64,000 nucleotides of DNA from Acidobacteriota bacterium (GTDB lineage Bacteria; Acidobacteriota; Vicinamibacteria; Fen-336): the NCBI GenBank assembly GCA_022340585.1, contig JAJDNS010000146.1:1-64000 (forward strand), in the 5' to 3' direction. A program made the translations under genes and the position numbers. The notes beneath the pieces were generated by a model. The model made no database searches. It was not told where the DNA came from and saw only the letters and a list, made by a program, of their open reading frames with translations. Shown here in pieces: positions 36,459 through 45,206 of the stretch; the first letter of the stretch is position 1, and every line of letters starts with the position of its first letter.

Positions 36459-37355
36459 TTGACTCGATATCGTCTTCTGTCCATCGTGTCCGTTGCCGCC
36501 CTCGCCCTCTCGCTCCAGTTCTGTGGAGGGGGAGGCAACTCCAACACCGACACGGTGCCCACGGTGCCGGTGCCGGTGCCCGATCCGACCCCCGAACCGA
36601 CGCCGGTGCCCGACGCTCCGCTGTCGGCGAGCTGCGCCGCCCTGGGTGAGGGTGTGCCCGTCAGCGAGGCGAACTGCACTTCCGGCCCCGAGCATTTCCT
36701 CGACGAGGTGCACCTGGCCATCGAGCAGGTGCAGTCCCGGTTCCCGGAGTACTTCAACGGCCGGCACGTCCTGAACGTGGGCGGCTACTACGTCGAGATC
36801 ATCCGCGCGCTCGACCAGATGGGGTTGTGTGCGGACACCGGCGGCGAGGAGCTTGGGGTCAAGAGGACGGATGCGTACAACGACCAGTTCGACATCCTGA
36901 CGGCCAAGAACGAGTACCGGACCGGCGAGACCATCTACCGGGGGAGCTGCGCTCCGGCCATCTTCCCGCGGGGGCACCGACCGTACCACCCGGTCCCCGA
37001 GGGCTGCTCGCTCCCCCGGAGCACCCACATCGCGTGTGGTGATCCGGAGAGCCGCTACTACGGCCAGGTGGAGGCGGCGATCGACCAGATGCTCGAGGAC
37101 CACCCGGAGGTGTTCGACTACAGCGACATCAACCCGGGCACGGACTGGCCGAGGCTGAAGGACCCGGTGGCGTACCACGACGGGATCGTGGAGATACTGA
37201 CCGGCAAGGGGTTCTGCGCGTTCTTCGGCGGCGAAGAGATCTCGGTCAAGAAGACCAACGAGTTCAGCGAGAACTTCGACGTCAACTACAAGGACGAGTA
37301 CGTCCGGCGGGGCTACGGCATCTATCGTGCAGCCTGCTACCCCGCAGCCTTCTGA
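36459..37355 (+). CDS. Lipoprotein with two copies of the same unrecognised domain
   Basis: About 298 residues from the TTG at 36459 (GGAG about 8 nt upstream), which gives a compact lipoprotein signal (TRYRLLSIVSVAALALSLQFC). An ATG at 36417 is the alternative. A Pro/Thr/Val linker precedes two tandem domains of about 110 residues, each with V..AI.(Q/D)(V/M)...(F/H)PE.F, (Y/H)...I...L...G.C, GGEE(L/I).VK(R/K)T(D/N).(Y/F)...FD(I/V) and a closing YR(G/A).C.PA.F. Two Cys per domain sit in equivalent places and could form a disulfide. Divergent from the single-domain paralogue at 35569-36180. Function unknown. Confidence 0.7.
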   Translation: MTRYRLLSIVSVAALALSLQFCGGGGNSNTDTVPTVPVPVPDPTPEPTPVPDAPLSASCAALGEGVPVSEANCTSGPEHFLDEVHLAIEQVQSRFPEYFNGRHVLNVGGYYVEIIRALDQMGLCADTGGEELGVKRTDAYNDQFDILTAKNEYRTGETIYRGSCAPAIFPRGHRPYHPVPEGCSLPRSTHIACGDPESRYYGQVEAAIDQMLEDHPEVFDYSDINPGTDWPRLKDPVAYHDGIVEILTGKGFCAFFGGEEISVKKTNEFSENFDVNYKDEYVRRGYGIYRAACYPAAF

Positions 37356-37406
37356 TCTCGAGGCCGCGCCGCAGGATCGCGGTCACCCGGGCGGCTAGGC
37401 GACGCC

Positions 37407-39122
37407 ATGTCCGGTCGGCTCGGGCTCGTGCTGGCGCTGGCTCTGGTCGCGGCGCCGGTCGTCTACTGGTCGGGGGGGATCGTCGACGAGGAGGCCCTGG
37501 GCTTCCTCGACAGCTACTGGAGCGACCGCTCTGCGCCCCAGGTGATTCTCAATCCCCGGGGCTACGACTTCTACCAGGGGCGTGAGCTCAGCTACGCCGT
37601 CGATTTCCTCGACGCCCAGTGGATCGGGTACCACGCTCGGCACGATCGCTTCTGGTTCCTCCCTCCGAGCGCCGTGGTCGCATCGCTGGGTGTCGTTGCC
37701 GCCTTCCGCTGGGGCGCTCCCCGTGCGCTCCCCGGCCTCGCCGGTGGCACCGCGTGGCTCGCCCTGTTGCTCTACCTGAGCAACTTCGTCTTCATGAGCA
37801 CGATGGGCACGCTCTACCGGGCGGGCAAGCCCCTGGTGGCGCCGCTGCTCCTCTTCGCGCTCCTGTTCTCGCTGCGCGAGCGCCGGCGCGCCCCGGAGGA
37901 GGCCGGGGCGCCCGTCTGGCCTTTGTTCGCTGGCGGCGCGGTGATGAGCCTCCTCGACCGGCAGGGGCTGTTCTACCTCGGGTGTCTGACCCTGGCGCTC
38001 GGCTTCGCATGGGTGAGGAGTCGGCACGGTGGACGCCTCGTCCTCGCCGCCGCGGCGGCGGTCTGCGTGACCCTCGCCTACAACTACCTCCTCGGTCCCT
38101 GGTTGATCCACCGCGCGAACGGGTACTGGCCGTCCATGGAGTTCCAGGCCCTGAGGCCCGGGTGGCTGGCCGACCCCCGGGCCTGGCTTCAGGGGCTCGC
38201 CGTGCTTCGTGACTGGACCCTGCTCCTCTTCGGGGGCCTCCCGGGTGGGCTCGTCCCGGCCGGCATCCTGGTCGTCCTCGCCCTCGCCCTGGTGCTGTGG
38301 GCCCGACGAGAGGCGCCACCCCGGGGGGATCCCGCCCTGATCGCGATGCTGCTTCTTGGAGTGGTGGCCCAGGTGGCGATGGTGGCAGTGATGGCGCGCC
38401 GGCACGAGCCGATCACCTGGATCGACCACCGCATCTGGTACTACCCGATCGTCTACCAGGTGGTCGTCGTCTTCGGCCTTCTCTGGTTGCTGGAGCGGAT
38501 CTCGGTGGCGCGCGGCGGCTCCCTGCCCCGGCTCGTGCCCGTTGCCCTCCTCTGTCTCGTCACACTGAACATCGCCCATTGGCCGCATCTGGAGCAGGTG
38601 CTGAGGTCGGGCCCGTGGGGCGCCGACGTCCTGCGGCGCTCGGACCTGCTGAAGTCATCCCTGCGGAGCGGCGACCCGGGGCCCCTGCTGGACGGCGACC
38701 ACCGGCGCTTTCTCTTCCAGTGCCGCGACCGCTTCGCGCCACTCGCAGCCCGGATGAGCGCCCACGTGAGCGAGGGCGCCGGCGTCGACCGGACCGAGAT
38801 CCTCGAAGGGAGGCTATTCGCCCGGGGACGGGCGGAGTCACACGTCGTGGCCTTCGCGCCGGCGTCTGGTCGCTACCGGCTCGAGGGGGGGCTGTACCTT
38901 CGTCCCGGAGAGAGTGTGTCGTTCGCCCTCGGCGCCCGGCAGCTCGGCTCGGTGTTTCGGCACGCGGAGTTCCCGGGCCTGGATCTGTTCTCCTTTCCCA
39001 TGGAGCTTCCCGTCGGGACGACGGACGTGACCCTGTCCGCGCACCTGACCGGCACCGAACCCCCGGAGGATCGCCGCTTCGGCCTCCACCTGCCGTTCTA
39101 CCTGCGTCCCGGCGACGACTGA
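37407..39122 (+). CDS. Polytopic membrane protein with C-terminal beta domain
   Basis: 571 residues: a membrane helix at the N terminus, several more between about 85 and 400, and a soluble C-terminal part of about 150 residues with a jelly-roll-like pattern (YRLEGGLYLRPGESVSFALGARQLG). It resembles the two other large membrane proteins of this island only in general plan. Reaction unknown; an envelope polysaccharide or lipid transferase/flippase is possible. It is followed after 107 nt by the arylsulfotransferase-like gene. Confidence 0.58.
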   Translation: MSGRLGLVLALALVAAPVVYWSGGIVDEEALGFLDSYWSDRSAPQVILNPRGYDFYQGRELSYAVDFLDAQWIGYHARHDRFWFLPPSAVVASLGVVAAFRWGAPRALPGLAGGTAWLALLLYLSNFVFMSTMGTLYRAGKPLVAPLLLFALLFSLRERRRAPEEAGAPVWPLFAGGAVMSLLDRQGLFYLGCLTLALGFAWVRSRHGGRLVLAAAAAVCVTLAYNYLLGPWLIHRANGYWPSMEFQALRPGWLADPRAWLQGLAVLRDWTLLLFGGLPGGLVPAGILVVLALALVLWARREAPPRGDPALIAMLLLGVVAQVAMVAVMARRHEPITWIDHRIWYYPIVYQVVVVFGLLWLLERISVARGGSLPRLVPVALLCLVTLNIAHWPHLEQVLRSGPWGADVLRRSDLLKSSLRSGDPGPLLDGDHRRFLFQCRDRFAPLAARMSAHVSEGAGVDRTEILEGRLFARGRAESHVVAFAPASGRYRLEGGLYLRPGESVSFALGARQLGSVFRHAEFPGLDLFSFPMELPVGTTDVTLSAHLTGTEPPEDRRFGLHLPFYLRPGDD

Positions 39123-39229
39123 CGAGCTCGATTTGGATCGAGCCGTGGAGCCTGGTGCCGAGCCCGTGGTCGACCGGGGGGCCTCCTCGATGGACGCGGG
39201 ATATCATTTCGGCTCGAGGGGCGGGAACG

Positions 39230-40636
39230 ATGCGCGCAACTTCGATCTGGATCCGGCGGGTGGCCGCCCTGTCGGCCCTCGCCGTGCTGCTGCTCGGCTG
39301 TGAGGCACCCGCACCCGAGATCGACATCGAGAAGCAACGACAACTCGAGGCCCTGGGATACGTCACCACGGTGCCCGTGACCGAGGGTCACCGTGCCCGC
39401 GGCGGGGTCACGCGCTACGTGCGACGGTTGGCCCGCGACGGACTGAATCTCTTCAACTCCCGAGAGCAGGCCGTCGCCAGGCTCATGGACATGGAAGGGC
39501 GTGAGCTCCACCGCTGGAGCTCCGAAGAGACCGGGAAGGCCCTGAAGCGCTTTCGCGAGATGCTGCCCTCGTTTCTCCCGGGGTATCTTCTCGGCTGGAA
39601 CCATGTCGAGCTGCTGGGGGGAGGGGACCTGCTCGTCATCGCCACCCACCACATGCTGCTCCGACTCGACCGGCTCTCCAACGTCGTCTGGAAGCTCGAC
39701 ATCTCGGCTCATCACGACGTCGCGATCGGACCCGACGGCAACATCTTCGTCCTCGTCGACGGGGTGCGCACCACGGAGCTCGACGGCAGGCCGGTGGCCT
39801 TCCAGGACGACCTGATCCTCATCGTCACCCCTCTCGGGAAGGTCGCGGGCGAGCTGTCGCTGTTCGACGCGTTCTCCGATACGGAATGGGATGGTGCCAT
39901 CGAGGCTCGCCTGGCCGCGATCGAGAAGACGATTCCCGAGAGGCTCGAGCAGTTCCGGGAGGCTCCGAGCGCCCCCGACCGAGAGCGGATGGAAGCGGCG
40001 AGGATCTTCGAGGCCGCCACTCGAGGCGAGTACGAGGGCGTCGAGGATGTCGTCAACATCCTCTTTCACACTGACGCCCAGGACATCTTCCACGCCAACT
40101 CCATCCAGGTCCTGGAGCGCGACAATCCCGGCCTGTGGCGCCGCGGCGACCTCATGATCTCGGTGCGCGAGCTCGACATCGTGGCGGTGATCGATCACGA
40201 GAGCGGGAAGGTCATCTGGACGTGGGGCGAGGGCGAGCTCGAGGGACAACATCACGCCACCTGGCTGGGGGATGGCACCGTCCTCGTCTTCGACAACGGC
40301 ACGCGACGACATTACTCGCGGATCGTCAAGCTCGACCCCCATCGACGCCAGATCGTGTGGGAGTACCGGGGCACCCGGAAGAGTCCGTTCTTCTCGGCGG
40401 CGCGCGGTGGGTGCCAGGAGCTCGGCAACGGAAACGTCCTCATCGCCGAGACGGACACCGGGCGGGCGTTCGAGGTCACTCCGGGGGGCGAGATCGTGTG
40501 GGAGTTCTACACCGAGATCCTCGAGCAGGGCGAAGGCGATGCGGCGCGCGGCGCGCTGTATCGGATGACGCGAATCGACCCGGCCGACGTCGCCGGCTGG
40601 CTGGGCCGGGAAACGGTGCGAGCGTCAGGGCATTAG
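39230..40636 (+). CDS. Arylsulfotransferase (ASST)-like propeller lipoprotein
   Basis: 468 residues. The lipoprotein signal ends in VLLLGC. The body has the arylsulfate sulfotransferase propeller pattern: HWSSEETGK, GWNHVELLGGGDLLVI, DIFHANSIQVL, the diagnostic GQHHATWLGDGTVLVFDNG and NVLIAETDTGRAFEVTPGGEIVWEF. PAPS-independent ASSTs move sulfate between phenolic compounds through a His; a His is present in the DIFHAN and GQHHA blocks. A -10-like TATCAT (39202-39207) and GAGGGG lie upstream. The neighbouring sulfatase genes fit a sulfate-ester theme. Confidence 0.75.
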   Translation: MRATSIWIRRVAALSALAVLLLGCEAPAPEIDIEKQRQLEALGYVTTVPVTEGHRARGGVTRYVRRLARDGLNLFNSREQAVARLMDMEGRELHRWSSEETGKALKRFREMLPSFLPGYLLGWNHVELLGGGDLLVIATHHMLLRLDRLSNVVWKLDISAHHDVAIGPDGNIFVLVDGVRTTELDGRPVAFQDDLILIVTPLGKVAGELSLFDAFSDTEWDGAIEARLAAIEKTIPERLEQFREAPSAPDRERMEAARIFEAATRGEYEGVEDVVNILFHTDAQDIFHANSIQVLERDNPGLWRRGDLMISVRELDIVAVIDHESGKVIWTWGEGELEGQHHATWLGDGTVLVFDNGTRRHYSRIVKLDPHRRQIVWEYRGTRKSPFFSAARGGCQELGNGNVLIAETDTGRAFEVTPGGEIVWEFYTEILEQGEGDAARGALYRMTRIDPADVAGWLGRETVRASGH

Positions 40637-40684
40637 CAGGGAAGCGCTCCCGCGACCATCGTCGTTTCGGTGCCCATCCGCGCC

Positions 40685-42145
40685 CTACCCGGGTCCCGAC
40701 GACGGGGGAGGAGAGTCGGGTTCGACGGCTCGGCTTGTCTCGGACTCGTCGTCCGCATCGTCTCCAGCCTCGCCGGCGCGGGGAAGCACCCGGTCGGGGC
40801 GAACCTCGGGCAGCACTTCTGAGAGCCGTCGGAGCTTCTGCAGCGTCTGCTGCAGCTCGGCTCGCTTCGCCAGATTGACCATCTCGTCCGGGTCTGTCTC
40901 GTGGTCGTACAGCTCCTCACGTCCCCCGGGCCAGAGGGTGTAGCGATACCGCTCGGTCCGCGTGCTGAGCCCAATCGTGCCGAGCCGCGTGGCGCCGACC
41001 CTGGTCATCGTGAACGCGGCTTCCTTGACGCTCGCGGTCGGGTCCTCGAGGAGAGGACGCAGGCTCACTCCGTCGAGGCCGGGGACCGGGGGGAGGCCGC
41101 ACAGGTCCACGAGGGTGGGGTAGACGTCCACGAGCTCGACCACCCGTGTCGTGGCCGTCCCCGGCTCCTTCACCGCCGCCGCGGCGATGACGAGGGGCAC
41201 CCGGCTCGCCTCCTCGTAGAGCGTGTTCTTGCCGAACCGGCCGTGCTCCCCGGCGTGGAAGCCATTGTCGCCGGCGAAGACGATGATCGTCCGGTCCCAG
41301 CGGTCGAGACGCTCCACCGCCTCGAGCACGCGTCCGACCTGGGCGTCGGCGAAGGTCACGGCGGCGCGGTAGGCGGCGAGGGCCTCGGGCCAACGCTCTC
41401 GGCGAAGCCCCCCCAGGCTGCGAGTGCCGGATTGCTCCGACGCGCTCCGGGGCAGCTCCGTGGACTCGGGAGGGTAGAGCCGGAAATAGGGCCCCGGCAC
41501 CACCCACGGGGTGTGCGGCTTGATCAGGCCCATGGCGATGAAGAGGGGCTGCTCTCGCGGAGTGCTCAAGAGCTCGATCACCCGCTGGGCCGCCCGAGCG
41601 TCGGGAAGCTCCTCCTCGCTGGCTCGGGATGGGCCCCACCGCTTGGGCTGGCCGGAAACCTCCTCCCCCCCGTACGTGTCGTAGACCTGCGACCAGCGGA
41701 ACTCGTCCTCGAATCGGCTGTGGTAGACCTTGCCCACCCGCGCCGTGAAGTAGCCGTTGCGCTCGAAGTGCTCCTGGAGAGGCACCGCGTCTCGCACGTA
41801 GGGAGCCGGGTTCCGCAGGTTCCCCCAGACCGCGGTTCGCTCCGGTCGCCAGCCCGTGAGCATGGAGGTGCGGCTCGGGTTGCAGAGCGGAAACTGGCAG
41901 TAGGCCCGGTCGAAGCGTCGCCCCTTCTCGGCCAGCGCGTCGAGGGAGGGGGTCTGCACCGGGAAGCCGTACAGGCCGATCCGGTAGGACAGATCGTCCG
42001 AGAGGATCAGGATCACGTCCGGCCGCTCGCGTCCCTCGCAGGCGGGCGAGATCCCGGCCAGGAGGGCGATCACGAGCACCCAGAAGACCGGACGCGATCG
42101 GGCCCGGCCCACCCGGGAACGGCCAGGGGTTCGACCTGGGAGCAT
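40685..42145 (-). CDS. Iduronate-2-sulfatase-like sulfatase
   Basis: 486 residues with an N-terminal export segment (VFWVLVIALLAGISPACEG). Complete type I sulfatase signature: DVILILSDDL metal site, CNPSRTSMLTG, in which the Cys is matured to formylglycine, GLIKPHTPWVVP and the VFAGDNGFHAGEHG block. The KPH-P/W and GDNGFH motifs match iduronate-2-sulfatase-type enzymes, which remove sulfate from sulfated polysaccharides. No formylglycine-generating enzyme is in the window. The -10-like TATGAT ends 6 nt before the ATG. Converges on the ASST-like gene. Confidence 0.85.
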   Translation of the reverse strand: MLPGRTPGRSRVGRARSRPVFWVLVIALLAGISPACEGRERPDVILILSDDLSYRIGLYGFPVQTPSLDALAEKGRRFDRAYCQFPLCNPSRTSMLTGWRPERTAVWGNLRNPAPYVRDAVPLQEHFERNGYFTARVGKVYHSRFEDEFRWSQVYDTYGGEEVSGQPKRWGPSRASEEELPDARAAQRVIELLSTPREQPLFIAMGLIKPHTPWVVPGPYFRLYPPESTELPRSASEQSGTRSLGGLRRERWPEALAAYRAAVTFADAQVGRVLEAVERLDRWDRTIIVFAGDNGFHAGEHGRFGKNTLYEEASRVPLVIAAAAVKEPGTATTRVVELVDVYPTLVDLCGLPPVPGLDGVSLRPLLEDPTASVKEAAFTMTRVGATRLGTIGLSTRTERYRYTLWPGGREELYDHETDPDEMVNLAKRAELQQTLQKLRRLSEVLPEVRPDRVLPRAGEAGDDADDESETSRAVEPDSPPPSSGPG

Positions 42146-42533
42146 CCCTGCATCATAGCCCCGACGGTCAGCCGGGCCGCGCCCTCCAGAGACAGCCGTC
42201 TGGAGGCCGGCTCCGCGACCGGGGCCCCTCTTCTTCACAGGTCACGAGCGGCCAGCGGGGCGGCCCATCCCCTGACGGGCGAGAATCGTGCTCTGTTCGG
42301 CTGCCTCCCCGGCGAGTCTCGGGTACGAGCGGAGGCCTCGGGTCGACGCCCCCGGTGTGGTCCGGACGCGGACGTGACGGGGCCGTTCGCCCCATGGATT
42401 GGGCGTCCGGGACCTGGACACCCTCTCCGTGCGCGCCGGGCGCCGGAGACCCGAAAATTCCCCAGGCGCGCGGTCCTGGCTCCCGGGGGGCCATCTGCCG
42501 ACCTGGCGTCATCTTTGCTAGGCTTATAGATTC
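42146..42533. other. Divergent gap between sulfatase and DUF5916 genes
   Basis: 388 nt without a supportable gene. It holds the TATGAT box for the sulfatase (42152-42157, minus) and, at the other end, an AT-rich TAGGCTTATAGA stretch (42519-42530) just before the ATG of the outer-membrane protein. The middle is GC-rich with no clear repeats. Confidence 0.55.
42152..42157 (-). promoter_or_regulatory. -10 box TATGAT, leaderless start
   Basis: TATGAT on the minus strand, 6 nt before the sulfatase ATG at 42145. No Shine-Dalgarno lies between. Confidence 0.55.
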
Positions 42534-45188
42534 ATGTGGGTTCGTCGTCATCTTTGCGTGCTCGCCCTGCCGCTCCTGGCAGCGGCGGCGCCGATGGCGG
42601 CGGCGGATCCCCGCCCGGCGCCCACGCCCGCCCCGGCGGTGGAGGTGGCCCGGATCCCGGCCCCCATCCGCGTCGACGGTCACCTCGATGACGAGGCCTG
42701 GGCCTTCCTTCAGCCCTTCATCGACTTCGTCCAGCGCGACCCGGACGAGGGCATGCCGGCCACCGAGAGCACCGAGCTGCTCCTGGCCTACGACGACGAG
42801 GCCCTGTACGTGGGGGCCCGGCTCCACGACTCCGATCCCGAGCTGATCGAGGCGCGTCTGTCGCGGCGGGACGACCACTCCGAGTCGGATCGCTTCGCGA
42901 TCTATCTCGATCCCCGCGGCGACCGCCGCACCGGCGTGCGCTTCGAGGTGACGGCGGCCGGCGTGCAGCGCGACGAGATCATCTTCAACGACACCTGGAC
43001 CGACCGCTCGTGGGACGCCCTGTGGGAGTCGGAGGTCACCGTCGACGACCGCGGGTGGTCGGTGGAGATGCGGATCCCATTCTCCGAGCTCCGCTTCCTC
43101 CCCGGAGACTCGTACGCCTGGGGCGTCAACGCCCTGCGGATCATCCAGAGGAAGAACGAGACCGACTGGCTGGCCCTGGTTCCCTCGGGGGAGACCGGTC
43201 TGGCCTCGCGCATGGCTCCGCTGGAGGGTATCGAGGGCGTCCGTCCCCGGGCCCCCCTCGTTCTCATCCCCTATGCCGCTGCCGGCACCGAGCGGGGGCC
43301 GGTCGCCGCCGGCGACCCGTTCCGCGACGGCTCGGCCACCCACGGCAGCGTGGGCCTCGACCTGCGGCGCAAGGTCGGGGGCAGCTTCGCCCTCGCCGCC
43401 ACCGTCAACCCCGACTTCGGCCAGGTGGAGGTGGACCCCGCGGTCGTCAACCTCTCGGACTCCGAGACCTTCTACCCGGAGAAGCGGCCCTTCTTCGTCC
43501 AGGGCCGCCAGACCTTCGACAGCTTCGGGTCCAACGGGCCGAACAACCACTACGGCTTCGAGCGAAGCGAGCCCGACCTCTTCTACACCCGTCGCATTGG
43601 ACGTCCCCCGCAGGGCGAAAGCAGTGGCGACTACGTCCTTGGCCCCCGCTTCACCACGATCCTCGGGGCCGCCAAGTTCACCGGCAAGACCGCGGACGGC
43701 TGGAGCGTGGGGGTTCTGGACGCGGTCACCTCGAGTGAGTCGGCCCAGTGGGCCACCGGGGACGACCGGGGTCACCAGCAGGTCGAGCCCCTCACGAACT
43801 ACTTCGTGGCCCGGGCCTTTCGAGACTCCGACCGCGTGGGCTACGGCGGGATCTTCACCGCCGTCAACCGCGACCTGGTGGACCCCGAGCTGGCTGGCCA
43901 GCTCGTTCGGACCGCCTATGTGGGTGGCGTGGACGGGTACGTCTTCGTCGACTCCCGGAAGGACTGGGTCGTCGGGGGCCGCCTGGCCGGGAGCTGGGTG
44001 GGCGGCAGCCGGGAGGCCATCGAGGATCTCCAGCTCGCCTCGCAGCGCTACTTCCAGCGCCCGGACCGCGCCGAATCCCGCCTCGACCCCGCCCGCGACG
44101 CGCTCGGCGGCTGGACCGGAAACGTGAACCTCAACCGTCAGTCCGGGAGCGTGCGGGTCAACGCCGCGATGTGGGCCACGAGCCCCGGCTTCGAGTCCAA
44201 CGATCTGGGGTTCAACCGCCGCAGCGACCGCTGGGGGGGGCACGTGGCCGTGCAGCTGCGCAAGTCCCGGCCCGACGGCTTCACCCGCTATCGCTCGCTC
44301 ATGGTGGCCAAGGCCTACTCCCTCAACTTCGACCAGGAGAAGCAGAGCGACAGCCTGAACGTCTACGCCCGGGCGCGCTTCCTGAACTACTGGAACATGG
44401 GGTTGAGCGGCCACTTCCGGTGGAGGAGCCTCGCGGACCGCGCCACCCGGGGAGGGCCTTCCATGCTCTCGGGGCAGAGCGCGGGGGGCGGCTTCTGGCT
44501 CGAGAGCGACGACCGCAAGCCCTTCGTGGCGCGGGTCAGCGGATACCACTCCGCCAACGAGTGGGGCAGCCGCTACTGGAACGGCGAGGTGGCAGTGGAG
44601 GTGCACCCGACTCCCGCCCTGTCGATCGTTCTCGGCCCCGAGGTCTCCCGGGCCGACACCGTGGCCCAGTGGGTGACCGGGGTGCCAGACGAGGCGCTGC
44701 CCGAGACGCTCGGGGGCCACTACGTCTTCGCCGGCTTCGACCAGACCGAGCTGGCTCTCGCCGCCCGCCTGAGCTGGATCTTCTCGCCGCGTCTGTCGCT
44801 CCAGGTCTACACCCAGCCCCTCGTCTCCCGCGGCAGCTACGGCGACTTCAAGGAGCTCGACCGGCCCCGCAGCTTCGACTTCGTGGCCTACGGACCCGGC
44901 CAGATCGCCTACGACCCGGTCACCGACTCCTACACCGCCGACCCGGGGCGGGGCTCGGGCCCGTTTTCCTTCGGCAACCCCGACTTCAGCTTCAGGTCGC
45001 TCCGGGTGAACGCGGTGGTGCGGTGGGAGTGGCGGCCGGGCTCGGCGATCTACGCGGTCTGGGCCCAGCAGCGGGAGGACAGCGCCAGTCCCGGGTCCAG
45101 CGACCTGGCCCGGGATCTCGACACCCTCTTCGCCGCGCCCGCCACCGACGCCTTCCAGGTCAAGGCGACGTTCCGACTCGGCGACTGA
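42534..45188 (+). CDS. CBM9-like / DUF5916 outer-membrane beta-barrel protein
   Basis: 884 residues with a signal peptide (LCVLALPLLAAAAPMAAA). An N-terminal CBM9-like beta-sandwich (about 38-230: IRVDGHLDDEAW, LLLAYDDEALYVGARL, WSVEMRIPFSELRF) is followed by the DUF5916 region with the conserved LRRKVGGSFALAATVNPDFGQVEVDPAVVNLSD and FYPEKRPFFVQG, then many alternating amphipathic strands typical of a large outer-membrane barrel. DUF5916 proteins are thought to bind or transport oligosaccharides; none has a firmly defined role. The sulfatase neighbours suggest a sulfated glycan substrate. Confidence 0.85.
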   Translation: MWVRRHLCVLALPLLAAAAPMAAADPRPAPTPAPAVEVARIPAPIRVDGHLDDEAWAFLQPFIDFVQRDPDEGMPATESTELLLAYDDEALYVGARLHDSDPELIEARLSRRDDHSESDRFAIYLDPRGDRRTGVRFEVTAAGVQRDEIIFNDTWTDRSWDALWESEVTVDDRGWSVEMRIPFSELRFLPGDSYAWGVNALRIIQRKNETDWLALVPSGETGLASRMAPLEGIEGVRPRAPLVLIPYAAAGTERGPVAAGDPFRDGSATHGSVGLDLRRKVGGSFALAATVNPDFGQVEVDPAVVNLSDSETFYPEKRPFFVQGRQTFDSFGSNGPNNHYGFERSEPDLFYTRRIGRPPQGESSGDYVLGPRFTTILGAAKFTGKTADGWSVGVLDAVTSSESAQWATGDDRGHQQVEPLTNYFVARAFRDSDRVGYGGIFTAVNRDLVDPELAGQLVRTAYVGGVDGYVFVDSRKDWVVGGRLAGSWVGGSREAIEDLQLASQRYFQRPDRAESRLDPARDALGGWTGNVNLNRQSGSVRVNAAMWATSPGFESNDLGFNRRSDRWGGHVAVQLRKSRPDGFTRYRSLMVAKAYSLNFDQEKQSDSLNVYARARFLNYWNMGLSGHFRWRSLADRATRGGPSMLSGQSAGGGFWLESDDRKPFVARVSGYHSANEWGSRYWNGEVAVEVHPTPALSIVLGPEVSRADTVAQWVTGVPDEALPETLGGHYVFAGFDQTELALAARLSWIFSPRLSLQVYTQPLVSRGSYGDFKELDRPRSFDFVAYGPGQIAYDPVTDSYTADPGRGSGPFSFGNPDFSFRSLRVNAVVRWEWRPGSAIYAVWAQQREDSASPGSSDLARDLDTLFAAPATDAFQVKATFRLGD

Positions 45189-45206
45189 CCGCTCGCGGGC
45201 CGGCGC

